From positions 1 through 12,157 of the forward strand of contig CALUDO010000026.1 in the NCBI GenBank assembly GCA_943914835.1: DNA of 12,157 nucleotides, given 5' to 3'. The notes under the pieces are model-generated. The model was not told where the DNA came from. It saw nothing but the letters and a program-made list of their open reading frames with translations, and searched no databases. This document shows positions 1 to 6,171 of this stretch, piece by piece (the stretch's first letter is position 1; the number at the start of each line of letters is the position of its first letter). Source of the stretch: an uncultured Eremococcus sp. Its GTDB lineage: Bacteria; Bacillota; Bacilli; Lactobacillales; Aerococcaceae. Made by a program: the position numbers and the translations under genes.

Positions 1-45
1 AGATAACATAATTACTAAATTTCACTTAAAATAATTACAAAAAAA

Positions 46-73
46 TTAGAACAAATTTTTCTTAATGTATACT
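46..73 (+). promoter_or_regulatory. Weak candidate promoter for the EndoU gene
   Basis: TATACT at 68-73 is a good -10 match. TTAGAA at 46-51, 16 bp upstream, is a poor -35. This would give a leader of about 33 nt before the start codon at 114. A second TATACT lies at 88-93, 20 bp downstream, so the true -10 is uncertain. Confidence 0.3.
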
Positions 74-113
74 TGTATGACTTAGGTTATACTTTTATTA
101 AAAAGGAGATTTT

Positions 114-638
114 ATGAAAGACAAAAACTACCTATATCTATTATTATTAATCATCCTTTCCTTGCTTGGGTATAATGTAACTGATCTAGGGTCCCCAAAT
201 AAGCCTCTTGATACAGAGTCGACTATCCCCTCCCATGTTGACTTAAATAATTTAAGTCAGACAGATCACTTCACTGAAGGTGGTCTGGACCATATCTTCT
301 ATGGATCCATTAACCAAGACGGTCAAGCTAGTGGCCTTCACTATGAAGGTTTAAGTGACCAGGCTCAAATCATTGAATCCACACGGTCTCATCCGGATGC
401 CAAGGGAGTCTACCGAGCTAGGATCAAAATCAAAAATAAGGATAAGAAAGCCTTCTCCACCTTCTTTCCTAAAGATTGGTCTCCGCAAGAGGTAGTCGAT
501 GCCATTAACCAGGCTTATGATAGTCGGTCATATATCTCAGGAAATACCTATGAGGGTCAAGGAAATGGCCTTCCGATCCAAATGTACTTAAGCCAAGATG
601 ATCTCATTATCTCAGCCTTCCCCATTTATCAACCATAA
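114..638 (+). CDS. Secreted or membrane-anchored EndoU-family RNase (small toxin-like protein)
   Basis: A 174-residue protein that starts at ATG after AAGGAG (103-108). Residues 6-19 are a hydrophobic N-terminal segment, either a signal peptide or an anchor. There is no lipobox cysteine. Residues 58-174 look like the bacterial EndoU nuclease fold found at the C-termini of Bacillus LXG and CdiA toxins. Supporting motifs are DHIFYGSIN (His60), GLHYEG (His76), a basic strand RARIKIK carrying the likely catalytic Lys (105 or 107), STFFPKDWSPQEVVDAI and the C-terminal IISAFPIY. EndoU enzymes cleave RNA through two His and one Lys. There is no LXG, WXG or repeat trafficking domain, so it is a stand-alone exported domain. 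The next gene, 30 nt downstream, may encode its inhibitor. The family call is firm; an antibacterial role is inference. Confidence 0.8.
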   Translation: MKDKNYLYLLLLIILSLLGYNVTDLGSPNKPLDTESTIPSHVDLNNLSQTDHFTEGGLDHIFYGSINQDGQASGLHYEGLSDQAQIIESTRSHPDAKGVYRARIKIKNKDKKAFSTFFPKDWSPQEVVDAINQAYDSRSYISGNTYEGQGNGLPIQMYLSQDDLIISAFPIYQP

Positions 639-668
639 CCTCTTCGTAAAGTAGAAAGCTAGGTACTT

Positions 669-977
669 ATGACATACTATTTCCAACGCATCCATAACCG
701 CTACCACCTTGTCTTTGACCAAGAATCCACTTTCGTCTTGCTTGACCCTTTCTTACAAACTGAAGGACCTAATTTCGGAGACCTCATTTTAGAAGCTATC
801 CAAGACCTTGAAAAGAAAGGACAAGAAGTAACCTTATCCGGTAATATTTATGAAATTTCGATGAAAGCTGATCAAGTCCACATCGAAGACCTTTTAGGCG
901 GACAAAAAGAAACTATCCCTACCTCCCTATTCAATCCTATATTCATTACTTGGTACCGGCTATTCCGGGCTAAATAA
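669..977 (+). CDS. Hypothetical 102-residue protein, candidate immunity partner of the EndoU protein
   Basis: I do not recognise a named family. The 102-residue product has no signal peptide and no clear membrane segment, so it should be cytosolic. It begins MTYYFQRIHNRYHLVFD, contains a predicted helix (residues 35-50) and alternating strands, and ends in an aromatic/basic tail (WYRLFRAK). It lies 30 nt after the EndoU gene on the same strand, and a strong hairpin terminator follows at 984-1057, so the two probably share a transcript. A small cytosolic protein next to an exported nuclease is the usual layout of a toxin/immunity pair. That is the only basis for the functional guess. The ribosome binding site is weak, which could mean coupling to the upstream gene. 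Confidence 0.6.
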   Translation: MTYYFQRIHNRYHLVFDQESTFVLLDPFLQTEGPNFGDLILEAIQDLEKKGQEVTLSGNIYEISMKADQVHIEDLLGGQKETIPTSLFNPIFITWYRLFRAK

Positions 978-983
978 AAAATG

Positions 984-1057
984 AAAACAGTCCTTAGAAA
1001 AAGGTCCTGTCGTCTAATCATTAACAAGAACGACACCTTAATTCTAAGGACTGTTTT
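984..1057. terminator. Bidirectional terminator hairpin / palindromic element 1
   Basis: The arms at 984-999 and 1042-1057 form a perfect 16-bp inverted repeat with the core ACAGTCCTTAGAA. Inside is a bulged second stem, AAGGTCCTGTCGT paired with ACGACACCTT. On the plus strand the 3' arm ends in a T-run after the EndoU/partner genes. On the minus strand the hairpin is followed by TTTTCATTTTTTATTT after the permease remnant. The outer arm shares AGTCCTTAGA with the element at 1463-1533. Confidence 0.8.
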
Positions 1058-1088
1058 TGCTTGTATTCACTTAATACTAGTTGACAGT

Positions 1089-1469
1089 CTAGTTAACCTG
1101 CCGCCGATTTCTAAATTCAAAGGCTGCGTATATAGCTAAACCAATTACTTGAGCCGCTATAGCAATCAAAGAATTTCGAGTATCTGTCATCAAGGTATAA
1201 ATAATAAGGATAATTTCAGCTGCCAAGTAAATATAGACAAACGGCAACCAAACCTTATAGGGTCTAGGTGTATTTGGCAATTTCTTACGAAGAATAGGAA
1301 CAGCCAGGACAGTCATTGAATTGAAAATCAAAGAAGCGAAAGCCACCAGAATAGTTAAATCTTGTAGGGAATTAAAACAAATAAATAGAGCAGTTAATTT
1401 ATCCATTTGCCCATATCCATATGTGAACATGTTCTGGGAGGCAGCTACTTTAGACCAGAAAAATAGTCC
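1089..1469 (-). pseudogene. 3' remnant of an APC-superfamily amino acid permease
   Basis: The open frame encodes about 126 residues, 113 if counted from the ATG at 1430. It matches only the C-terminal quarter of an amino acid/polyamine permease of about 450 residues. It has the SLIFNSMTVLAVPILRKKLP helix and the typical loop PNTPRPYKVW, then two more membrane segments and a basic cytosolic tail ending RNRRQVN. The frame upstream of ATG 1430 stays plausible (WSKVAASQN) until a TAA at 1470-1472 inside the neighbouring palindrome, so the rest of the gene is missing. No ribosome binding site precedes the ATG. I read it as a decayed fragment and not a functional small protein. The substrate cannot be told from what remains. 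Confidence 0.75.
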
Positions 1470-1533
1470 TTAGACAGTGTTTGGTCCAATTCCTAAGATG
1501 CCTAGGATTTCTAACCAAATTTCTAAGGACTAT
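1463..1533 (-). terminator. Terminator of the Mrp-like operon / palindromic element 2
   Basis: The arms ATAGTCCTTAGA (1463-1474) and TCTAAGGACTAT (1522-1533) are exact inverted repeats. Inside are nested imperfect arms: TTTGGT (1480-1485) with ACCAAA (1514-1519), and ATTCCTA with TAGGATT. Read on the minus strand, the hairpin lies 44 nt after the mrpD stop and is followed by TTTTC, as expected of a factor-independent terminator. Confidence 0.75.
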
Positions 1534-1576
1534 AAATTAATAAACAGATTTACTGGACTCACTACTAGTTACTTAT

Positions 1577-3169
1577 CTAGAGGACTACCACAAAGCCATA
1601 GGCTAAATAAATCATGAAACAAGCTACTATTAAGAAAATGACTGTATTAAATTCAAAGTCTGCATGTATCCCCCGACGGTATGGTGCCCACTTAGGCAAG
1701 ACCTTAAAGACCACTAGACCAGCTAAGATAATTTCTAAGATCCAAACGCCCCATTTGGCTAATTGATCTTGAAGAGACAATGAATATGTTGCTTGGTTCA
1801 AGAAGTTAAAGAGATCGACCCCAAAAAGTCCTGTCGCCACAATGAATACGCTCAATATACTTAAAGACACTTTAATATAAGGATGGATGTGCACAGGTCG
1901 CCTTGACGGTCCCCAAATCATTCCAGCTAATTTGACTGCATAAAGACAACTAGCAAAATTCATGATATCCAAGAACCCGGTGTAGAGAACCCCCTCCCCT
2001 CCCTTTATAATGAAGTATTTAGAAATACTACCATTCATAAAGGGAGCACCAGTCAAGCCAAGCAGACCCACAATAAGACAGACGGTCAAAAATGGTGATT
2101 TGGACTTAAGTCCCTTAATCTGATCAATCTTCCGAGTATCATAAATATGATAAATTGAACCAATGGTCAAAAAGAGCAAGGATTTAAAGAGCCCGTGATT
2201 AAAGATATGAAGAATGGCCCCTTGATAGGCCAAACCTTGCATTTGACTGAGTCCAGTGAATATCAAACCCACCTGAGAAACCGTTGAATAGGCCAAAATT
2301 AGCTTAATATTATTCGATGACACAGCTAGGACCGCACCAATCAAGCAAGTTAGAACTCCAAGTCCAAATAATAAGTGAGTCATATTTATCTCGGCATGGA
2401 AAATCAAAGCCAACTTTACGAAGGCATATAGACCCGTCTTTAAATAAATGCCGGACAGAAGGGCTGAAACCATGGCTGGTGCCCCAGGTGCCCCATGGGC
2501 TTTAGGTAACCAAAGAAAAACAGGAAAAAGAGCCGCCTTCACAGATAGACCGGTGAAAATAAAAGCAAAAGGTAAGACAAGACTTTTGCTTTCAATCTCA
2601 CTAATTTGAGCCTGGATCACTTCCATATCCAGATTACCAAATAGTTTATAAATAATACCCACACCCATGAGGTAGAACATTACTCCGACTGAATTCACTA
2701 TAATATATACCAAGCCATCATAAACCGACCGCTTCTCTTTCAAGAGCATAATTAAGGTCCCTGAAATTATGGTAGCTACTTCCAACAAGGCAAATAAATT
2801 AAAGAGGTCCTCAGTCATAAACAGAATGAAAAGAATGGGTTCCAAGGCCAAGAGAAGAAAGTCCTGGTAAGGAGAAAAGGAACGATCCCCCTTATTATAT
2901 AAGTCATAGACAATAAAGAGCCCCGCCGTCAGGACTAGCAAACTGGCTGAAAGTAAATCTAACTTTAAACCAATTCCCAAGAGGCCTGTATCTGTTAAGC
3001 GAACAACAAAGCCTTCCCCCTGCGCATAAACTTGATAACAGTTGTATACAGTTTGAATAAAAAGATATAAACGGGTCAAACTCCCTAAAATCCTTAAACT
3101 TGGCTTTTTGATAAGAGCAATTAGAATACCGACCACTAAGGGAATCGCTAACATAAATAGAATATCCAT
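1577..3169 (-). CDS. mrpD: Mrp/Mnh antiporter subunit D (NuoN/NuoM-like proton channel)
   Basis: The 530-residue multi-spanning membrane protein is of normal MrpD length. It belongs to the proton-pumping subunit family shared with complex I NuoL/M/N. The expected ion-path residues are present: Glu130 in LFNLFALLE (TM5 glutamate), Lys211 in LSVKAALFPVFLWLP (TM7 lysine), Lys244 in GIYLKTGLYAF, and the HIFNHGLFKSLLFL helix. In Mrp complexes MrpD takes part in Na+(K+)/H+ exchange driven by the proton motive force. It starts at ATG after AAGGAGG with 7-nt spacing, and its A overlaps the mrpC stop codon (TAATG). It is the last gene of the operon and is followed by a terminator. It is the only antiporter-type (NuoL/M/N-like) subunit in the cluster, since no MrpA is present. 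Confidence 0.92.
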   Translation of the reverse strand: MDILFMLAIPLVVGILIALIKKPSLRILGSLTRLYLFIQTVYNCYQVYAQGEGFVVRLTDTGLLGIGLKLDLLSASLLVLTAGLFIVYDLYNKGDRSFSPYQDFLLLALEPILFILFMTEDLFNLFALLEVATIISGTLIMLLKEKRSVYDGLVYIIVNSVGVMFYLMGVGIIYKLFGNLDMEVIQAQISEIESKSLVLPFAFIFTGLSVKAALFPVFLWLPKAHGAPGAPAMVSALLSGIYLKTGLYAFVKLALIFHAEINMTHLLFGLGVLTCLIGAVLAVSSNNIKLILAYSTVSQVGLIFTGLSQMQGLAYQGAILHIFNHGLFKSLLFLTIGSIYHIYDTRKIDQIKGLKSKSPFLTVCLIVGLLGLTGAPFMNGSISKYFIIKGGEGVLYTGFLDIMNFASCLYAVKLAGMIWGPSRRPVHIHPYIKVSLSILSVFIVATGLFGVDLFNFLNQATYSLSLQDQLAKWGVWILEIILAGLVVFKVLPKWAPYRRGIHADFEFNTVIFLIVACFMIYLAYGFVVVL

Positions 3170-3519
3170 TAATGGTCCTCCTTATTTCTTAACTTTCTCA
3201 GTGCATGCCAAGAGTAGGTATCGTACTTGCGGTTAACAATAATCAATAAAGCTACATTAATTGTAGTAGATGCCATTCCAATGATGATTGTAGTTATCAT
3301 CATAGCTTGAGGTAAGGGATCAGATGCGCGAGACATATCTTCCGATAGTAGTGGAAGACCCTGAGACACATCATAATTCACTGACAGAAAGAAAAGGATA
3401 ACACCAAGCTCAAGAATAGATGATGACAGGATGGTTTTGACCATGTGGTCCTGACTAACCACGCCAATCAGACCCACGAAGAAAATCGCTATCGAAAAAA
3501 TTAGAATTATATTATTCAT
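3169..3519 (-). CDS. mrpC: Mrp/Mnh antiporter subunit C (NuoK-like)
   Basis: The product is a 116-residue, three-helix membrane protein homologous to NuoK. The diagnostic stretch DPLPQAMMITTIIIGMA matches the DPLPQALVLTAIVIG motif of MrpC. A glutamate lies within a membrane helix (SSSILELGVILFF), as in NuoK. In-frame ATGs exist at 3531 and 3525. The third, at 3519, is chosen because GGAG lies 6 nt before it and the product then begins MNNIILIF, a standard MrpC N-terminus. The 3' end of the upstream MbhE-MrpB gene overlaps this start by 8 nt, so translation is probably coupled. It works together with MrpD in the ion-translocating membrane complex. Confidence 0.9.
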   Translation of the reverse strand: MNNIILIFSIAIFFVGLIGVVSQDHMVKTILSSSILELGVILFFLSVNYDVSQGLPLLSEDMSRASDPLPQAMMITTIIIGMASTTINVALLIIVNRKYDTYSWHALRKLRNKEDH

Positions 3520-4189
3520 GGTCATCTCCATTCATAAACTTAATAAAGATAGCCGAGAAGCCCAACATTACTTTCACAGCCAAGAGAATATTCATTAACA
3601 AGACAAAGTCACGAAGATAATCTCGGGGTATCCACCCCATTAAATGATATACCGAAAAAATCAGAATAAATATGTATATAATCTTCTCATAAGTATAGGG
3701 TTTATAGTAGTCATAGTCGTAAACTTGGTCTACAATATATCGACTCATCATAATACTGGCTAAGATAGCCCCTGCTTGGAAGCCCCCTCCAGGAGAATCC
3801 GCCCCGTTGACTATCATATAAATACCCAACATAAATAAAAGAGGGTAGACCACACTCATCATAATTCGAGGTAGCTGAAAAACATCATTTGGATCATGGT
3901 CAAAGCTAGGTAAAGAAACCTGATTTTCATCCTCCGTCAAGGAGGTGAAAATAAAAATGGCCCCGATCGATAACAATAATAAAAGAGCCTCAAAGATAGT
4001 ATCAAAAAGCCTAAAATCAAGGTAAATAGAGGTCACAATATTCTCAACTTTACTCTGATCAAGTGTTAAAGAGGTATATCCTTCATAGACAGCACGTGAT
4101 CCTGCATAAGAATAGAAATAAAAAACAAAGCCAACCAGGATAGCCACTAGTCCTGTAATTCCTGCATACATTTTCTCTTTACGAGTCAA
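3512..4189 (-). CDS. mrpB: Fused MbhE-like (MrpA C-terminal) and MrpB subunit
   Basis: The 225-residue product has two recognisable parts. Residues 1-85 hold two membrane helices and the segment N50-IVTSIYLDFRLFD-63, which matches the NVVNVILVDFRGFDT motif at the C-terminal end of MrpA (free-standing MbhE in archaeal Mbh complexes). Residues 110-225 are a full MnhB/MrpB domain with the signature D131-SPGGGFQAGA. A hydrophilic linker (84-107) joins them. A TTG start is chosen: AAGGAGG lies 9 nt upstream, and the codon overlaps the preceding gene's stop (TTGA). An internal ATG at residue 7 lacks a comparable site. MrpB alone is about 140 residues, so this is a genuine fusion. Confidence 0.88.
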   Translation of the reverse strand: MTRKEKMYAGITGLVAILVGFVFYFYSYAGSRAVYEGYTSLTLDQSKVENIVTSIYLDFRLFDTIFEALLLLLSIGAIFIFTSLTEDENQVSLPSFDHDPNDVFQLPRIMMSVVYPLLFMLGIYMIVNGADSPGGGFQAGAILASIMMSRYIVDQVYDYDYYKPYTYEKIIYIFILIFSVYHLMGWIPRDYLRDFVLLMNILLAVKVMLGFSAIFIKFMNGDDHE

Positions 4190-4710
4190 TCTTCTTCGCC
4201 TCCTTCATCAATGGTCTTGCGAATGACTAAACTCTTATCCAATTGACTCAGCCTTTGAACTAAACTGAGATAGTCTTGCCCCTCACGACGGGAATATAAA
4301 TAAATATGATTGTCATCCTCCGTCACCAAATAGTCGGCATAAGAAAATTGAGCGTAGTTGTGAGTGGTTAATTCCTTATTACTAGCAAACTGTAAGTCGT
4401 GATCAGATTCAAGATAAATATCTTCAAAGATATCATGGACTTGGTCCCGATATTCTGGTGACAAACTATAAATGACATCTACGACACGGATATAACGAAT
4501 CCCCAAGAGAATCACTATCGTTGACAAGGTCGATCCCATAATAGCCTGCGCTAAAGCAACATCTGGTGCTAATAGGAGCAAGAAAATAAAGGCCGCAATA
4601 CTGGTCAATAGACCGCTTAAAATAACAGCCTTACGAATATTCTTCTGAATAATTGTAAGGATTGACACACCCAACAATAAACTAAGACTCAGAATGAGAA
4701 CGATTTGCAT
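4186..4710 (-). CDS. MbhD-like DUF4040 antiporter subunit with long hydrophilic C-terminal tail
   Basis: The 174-residue product is homologous to the MbhD segment (DUF4040) found near the C-terminus of classical MrpA and as a free subunit in Mbh/Mbx complexes. Residues 1-75 hold about three membrane helices with IRKAVILSGL and LLAPDVALAQAIMGSTL, the typical DUF4040 core. After them comes an unusual soluble tail of about 98 residues (76-174), acidic and rich in Tyr and Asp, ending EGGEED. I recognise no domain in the tail. ATG 4710 is preferred to the in-frame GTG at 4719 because AGGTG lies 6 nt before it. The gene overlaps mrpG by 29 nt, and its stop overlaps the next start. Confidence 0.82.
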   Translation of the reverse strand: MQIVLILSLSLLLGVSILTIIQKNIRKAVILSGLLTSIAAFIFLLLLAPDVALAQAIMGSTLSTIVILLGIRYIRVVDVIYSLSPEYRDQVHDIFEDIYLESDHDLQFASNKELTTHNYAQFSYADYLVTEDDNHIYLYSRREGQDYLSLVQRLSQLDKSLVIRKTIDEGGEED

Positions 4711-5005
4711 CAGAATCACCTACTTTCACATCTTCCTTATGGCCTGCCTTCCATGAGCTTTGGACTAAGAAATGAGTTAACAAAGGGTTAATAAATAGCA
4801 TCAAGAGGATGATCAATAGAATTTTCAAAGACACAAAGGACCAGCCCCATTGAAGGATAACACCAACCAAAATCAATAAATAACCTGCCGTATCTACCAA
4901 GGTAGCCGCCATTACCCTCGCTTGGAAAGTATCCAGACGAAACATACCGATAATACCTATAAGGATAAAAATCAACCCAAAAAAGAAGAAGAGATTTGAA
5001 ATCAT
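4682..5005 (-). CDS. mrpG: Mrp/Mnh antiporter subunit G
   Basis: A 107-residue protein with three membrane helices and the MnhG/PhaG signature GIIGMFRLDTFQARVMAATL followed by DTAGYLLILVGVIL. The C-terminal 25 residues are hydrophilic and serine-rich. MrpG is a small structural subunit of the Mrp complex that packs with MrpE and MrpF. Its ATG overlaps the mrpF stop as ATGA, and GGGGTG lies just upstream. The 3' end overlaps the following MbhD-like gene by 29 nt, consistent with one tightly coupled operon. Confidence 0.9.
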   Translation of the reverse strand: MISNLFFFFGLIFILIGIIGMFRLDTFQARVMAATLVDTAGYLLILVGVILQWGWSFVSLKILLIILLMLFINPLLTHFLVQSSWKAGHKEDVKVGDSDANRSHSES

Positions 5006-5256
5006 AGGTCACCCCGCTTATAGATAAAAGTTATCAAGAAAAGACCGCCAATAAAGGAAAGTAAAGCAAAAACTAAGGCTGTATCAATTAGGACGATATT
5101 CATTTGATAGGTTGTATATAAAATGATTAAGATAATTATAATGTTTGTTGACACATTAAAGGCTAAGATTTGGTCCCAAATTAATTTAGACCTTAAAATA
5201 TAGACCGTCAGTACCGCCAAAAGAACAAGTAAACACACCATTAAGACTAGCATCAT
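5002..5256 (-). CDS. mrpF: Mrp/Mnh antiporter subunit F
   Basis: An 84-residue protein made of three membrane helices, normal for MrpF/MnhF. It has the family-like arrangement RSKLIWDQILAFNVSTN after helix 1 and ALVFALLSFIGGLFL in the last helix. The start overlaps the mrpE stop as ATGA, and AAGGAG lies 11 nt upstream. It is expected to sit in the membrane beside MrpE and MrpG. There are no lesions. Confidence 0.9.
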   Translation of the reverse strand: MMLVLMVCLLVLLAVLTVYILRSKLIWDQILAFNVSTNIIIILIILYTTYQMNIVLIDTALVFALLSFIGGLFLITFIYKRGDL

Positions 5257-5735
5257 AGGTCGACCAACTCCTTAAAACTCTCTTCAATATCTTGTCGCAG
5301 ATCATCAATAGTTCGATTCTGTGGGTTAATCATCAGTATTTCTGCTTGATGATCATTAAATTCCAAGGTAATTGTCCCCGGAGTTAACGTAATTGCATTA
5401 CAAGCCAAGGCATTCACGAACTTATGTTGAGAAGGCAGATCAACCATAACCCGGTCCACCTGGGCCCGGTCCTTATAGATGGCTTGAATAACTTGGAGAG
5501 ATGACGGAATAATCCTTAAGAAGGTCTTAAACACAAAATAAATCAGGACCCCAATGTGGTGGAAGGATAAATCCGGTAAGTCTGAATCAACCACAAAGAC
5601 ATGAGAAACGAATAATATAGTTGTCCCAATAATAAAGCCTGCCCCCAAGGTTGCTAAAGAAAAATCATTATTCAGAATAGCCCAAAAGGCTACCAACAAA
5701 CATAACAGAAATAGAATAAAATTATAACTTTTCAT
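5253..5735 (-). CDS. mrpE: Mrp/Mnh antiporter subunit E (first gene of the operon)
   Basis: A 160-residue protein of normal MrpE/MnhE length. Two membrane segments lie in residues 5-50 and a re-entrant hydrophobic region at about 60-85. A cytosolic domain follows, with the diagnostic N113-AITLTPGT motif and FKELVDL at the C-terminus. The start ATG follows GTGAGGC (5740-5746) with ideal spacing. A candidate extended -10 promoter lies at 5788-5816. As the first gene it sets the order E-F-G-MbhD-(MbhE-B)-C-D, which differs from the A-B-C-D-E-F-G order of classical Firmicutes mrp operons. Confidence 0.9.
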   Translation of the reverse strand: MKSYNFILFLLCLLVAFWAILNNDFSLATLGAGFIIGTTILFVSHVFVVDSDLPDLSFHHIGVLIYFVFKTFLRIIPSSLQVIQAIYKDRAQVDRVMVDLPSQHKFVNALACNAITLTPGTITLEFNDHQAEILMINPQNRTIDDLRQDIEESFKELVDL

Positions 5736-5787
5736 ATTCGCCTCACTTGTCTAATATTTCATGGTCAATTAATTTTAAATCAAATGT

Positions 5788-5816
5788 ATATTAACATAGC
5801 TACTTTTCAAGAACAA
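5788..5816 (-). promoter_or_regulatory. Candidate promoter of the Mrp-like operon
   Basis: On the minus strand TTGTTC (5816-5811) is followed after 17 nt by TAATAT (5793-5788), preceded by TGT, which makes an extended -10. It lies about 50 nt upstream of the mrpE ATG and downstream of a terminator at 5968-6011. The -35 is poor, so recognition would rest on the extended -10. Confidence 0.4.
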
Positions 5817-5967
5817 TATAATGCTCCCTATCAATAAGAAACATTCCTGCCCTAAATATACGGATGTTTATTTCTTTTCCTATAAAGCTTTATCAAAGCT
5901 TTTAGAAATTATATCAAAAACAGACCTCAATATGAAAGATATTTGAATATTATTAGTACACAAAAAA

Positions 5968-6011
5968 CTCTTATTAGTACAGCAAGACCGACTTGCTATA
6001 TCCAATAAGAG
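5968..6011 (-). terminator. Factor-independent terminator after the HAD gene
   Basis: Outer arms CTCTTATT (5968-5975) and AATAAGAG (6004-6011) enclose a second perfect stem, AGCAAG (5981-5986) with CTTGCT (5992-5997), around a 5-nt loop. On the minus strand the outer stem is followed at once by TTTTTTG (5961-5967). It would insulate the mrp operon from HAD-gene transcription. Confidence 0.75.
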
Positions 6012-6171
6012 GGTCGCTCAATTTATAGGGATGTTTCTTTCGGTTTCATCGTCCAGGTTGCCAGATAAGACGGAATATTATGATCATGTAAATTCCCAAA
6101 ACAATTGGTGTCTTCATATTAAGCTAGGTAAGTGCAAACCCGCATATTATATTTCGGACAAAATTCTTACT

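Larger units (their letters stand above)
5736..6171. other. Long intergenic region between mrpE and the HAD gene
   Basis: This 436-nt AT-rich spacer has no convincing gene. It holds the candidate mrp promoter (5788-5816), a minus-strand terminator (5968-6011) and a direct repeat TATTAGTACA at 5951-5960 and 5972-5981. A closely spaced AAAGCTTT pair lies at about 5884-5902. The 160 nt between the HAD stop and the terminator would be an untranslated 3' tail of the HAD transcript. Confidence 0.6.

Noticed and set aside
4788..5012. A 74-codon minus-strand frame inside mrpG
   Set aside because: It is a shifted frame of mrpG, which has the correct overlap with its neighbours and a clear family match.
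5884..5902. AAAGCTTT repeated pair as an operator or phage attachment site
   Set aside because: The palindrome is only 8 bp and AT-rich, with no integrase or other supporting context.
6046..6117. A 23-codon minus-strand ORF (MKTPIVLGIYMIII..., membrane-like) between the HAD gene and its terminator
   Set aside because: It has no ribosome binding site, begins soon after an in-frame stop, and such short hydrophobic frames are common by chance in AT-rich DNA. I do not list it as a gene.
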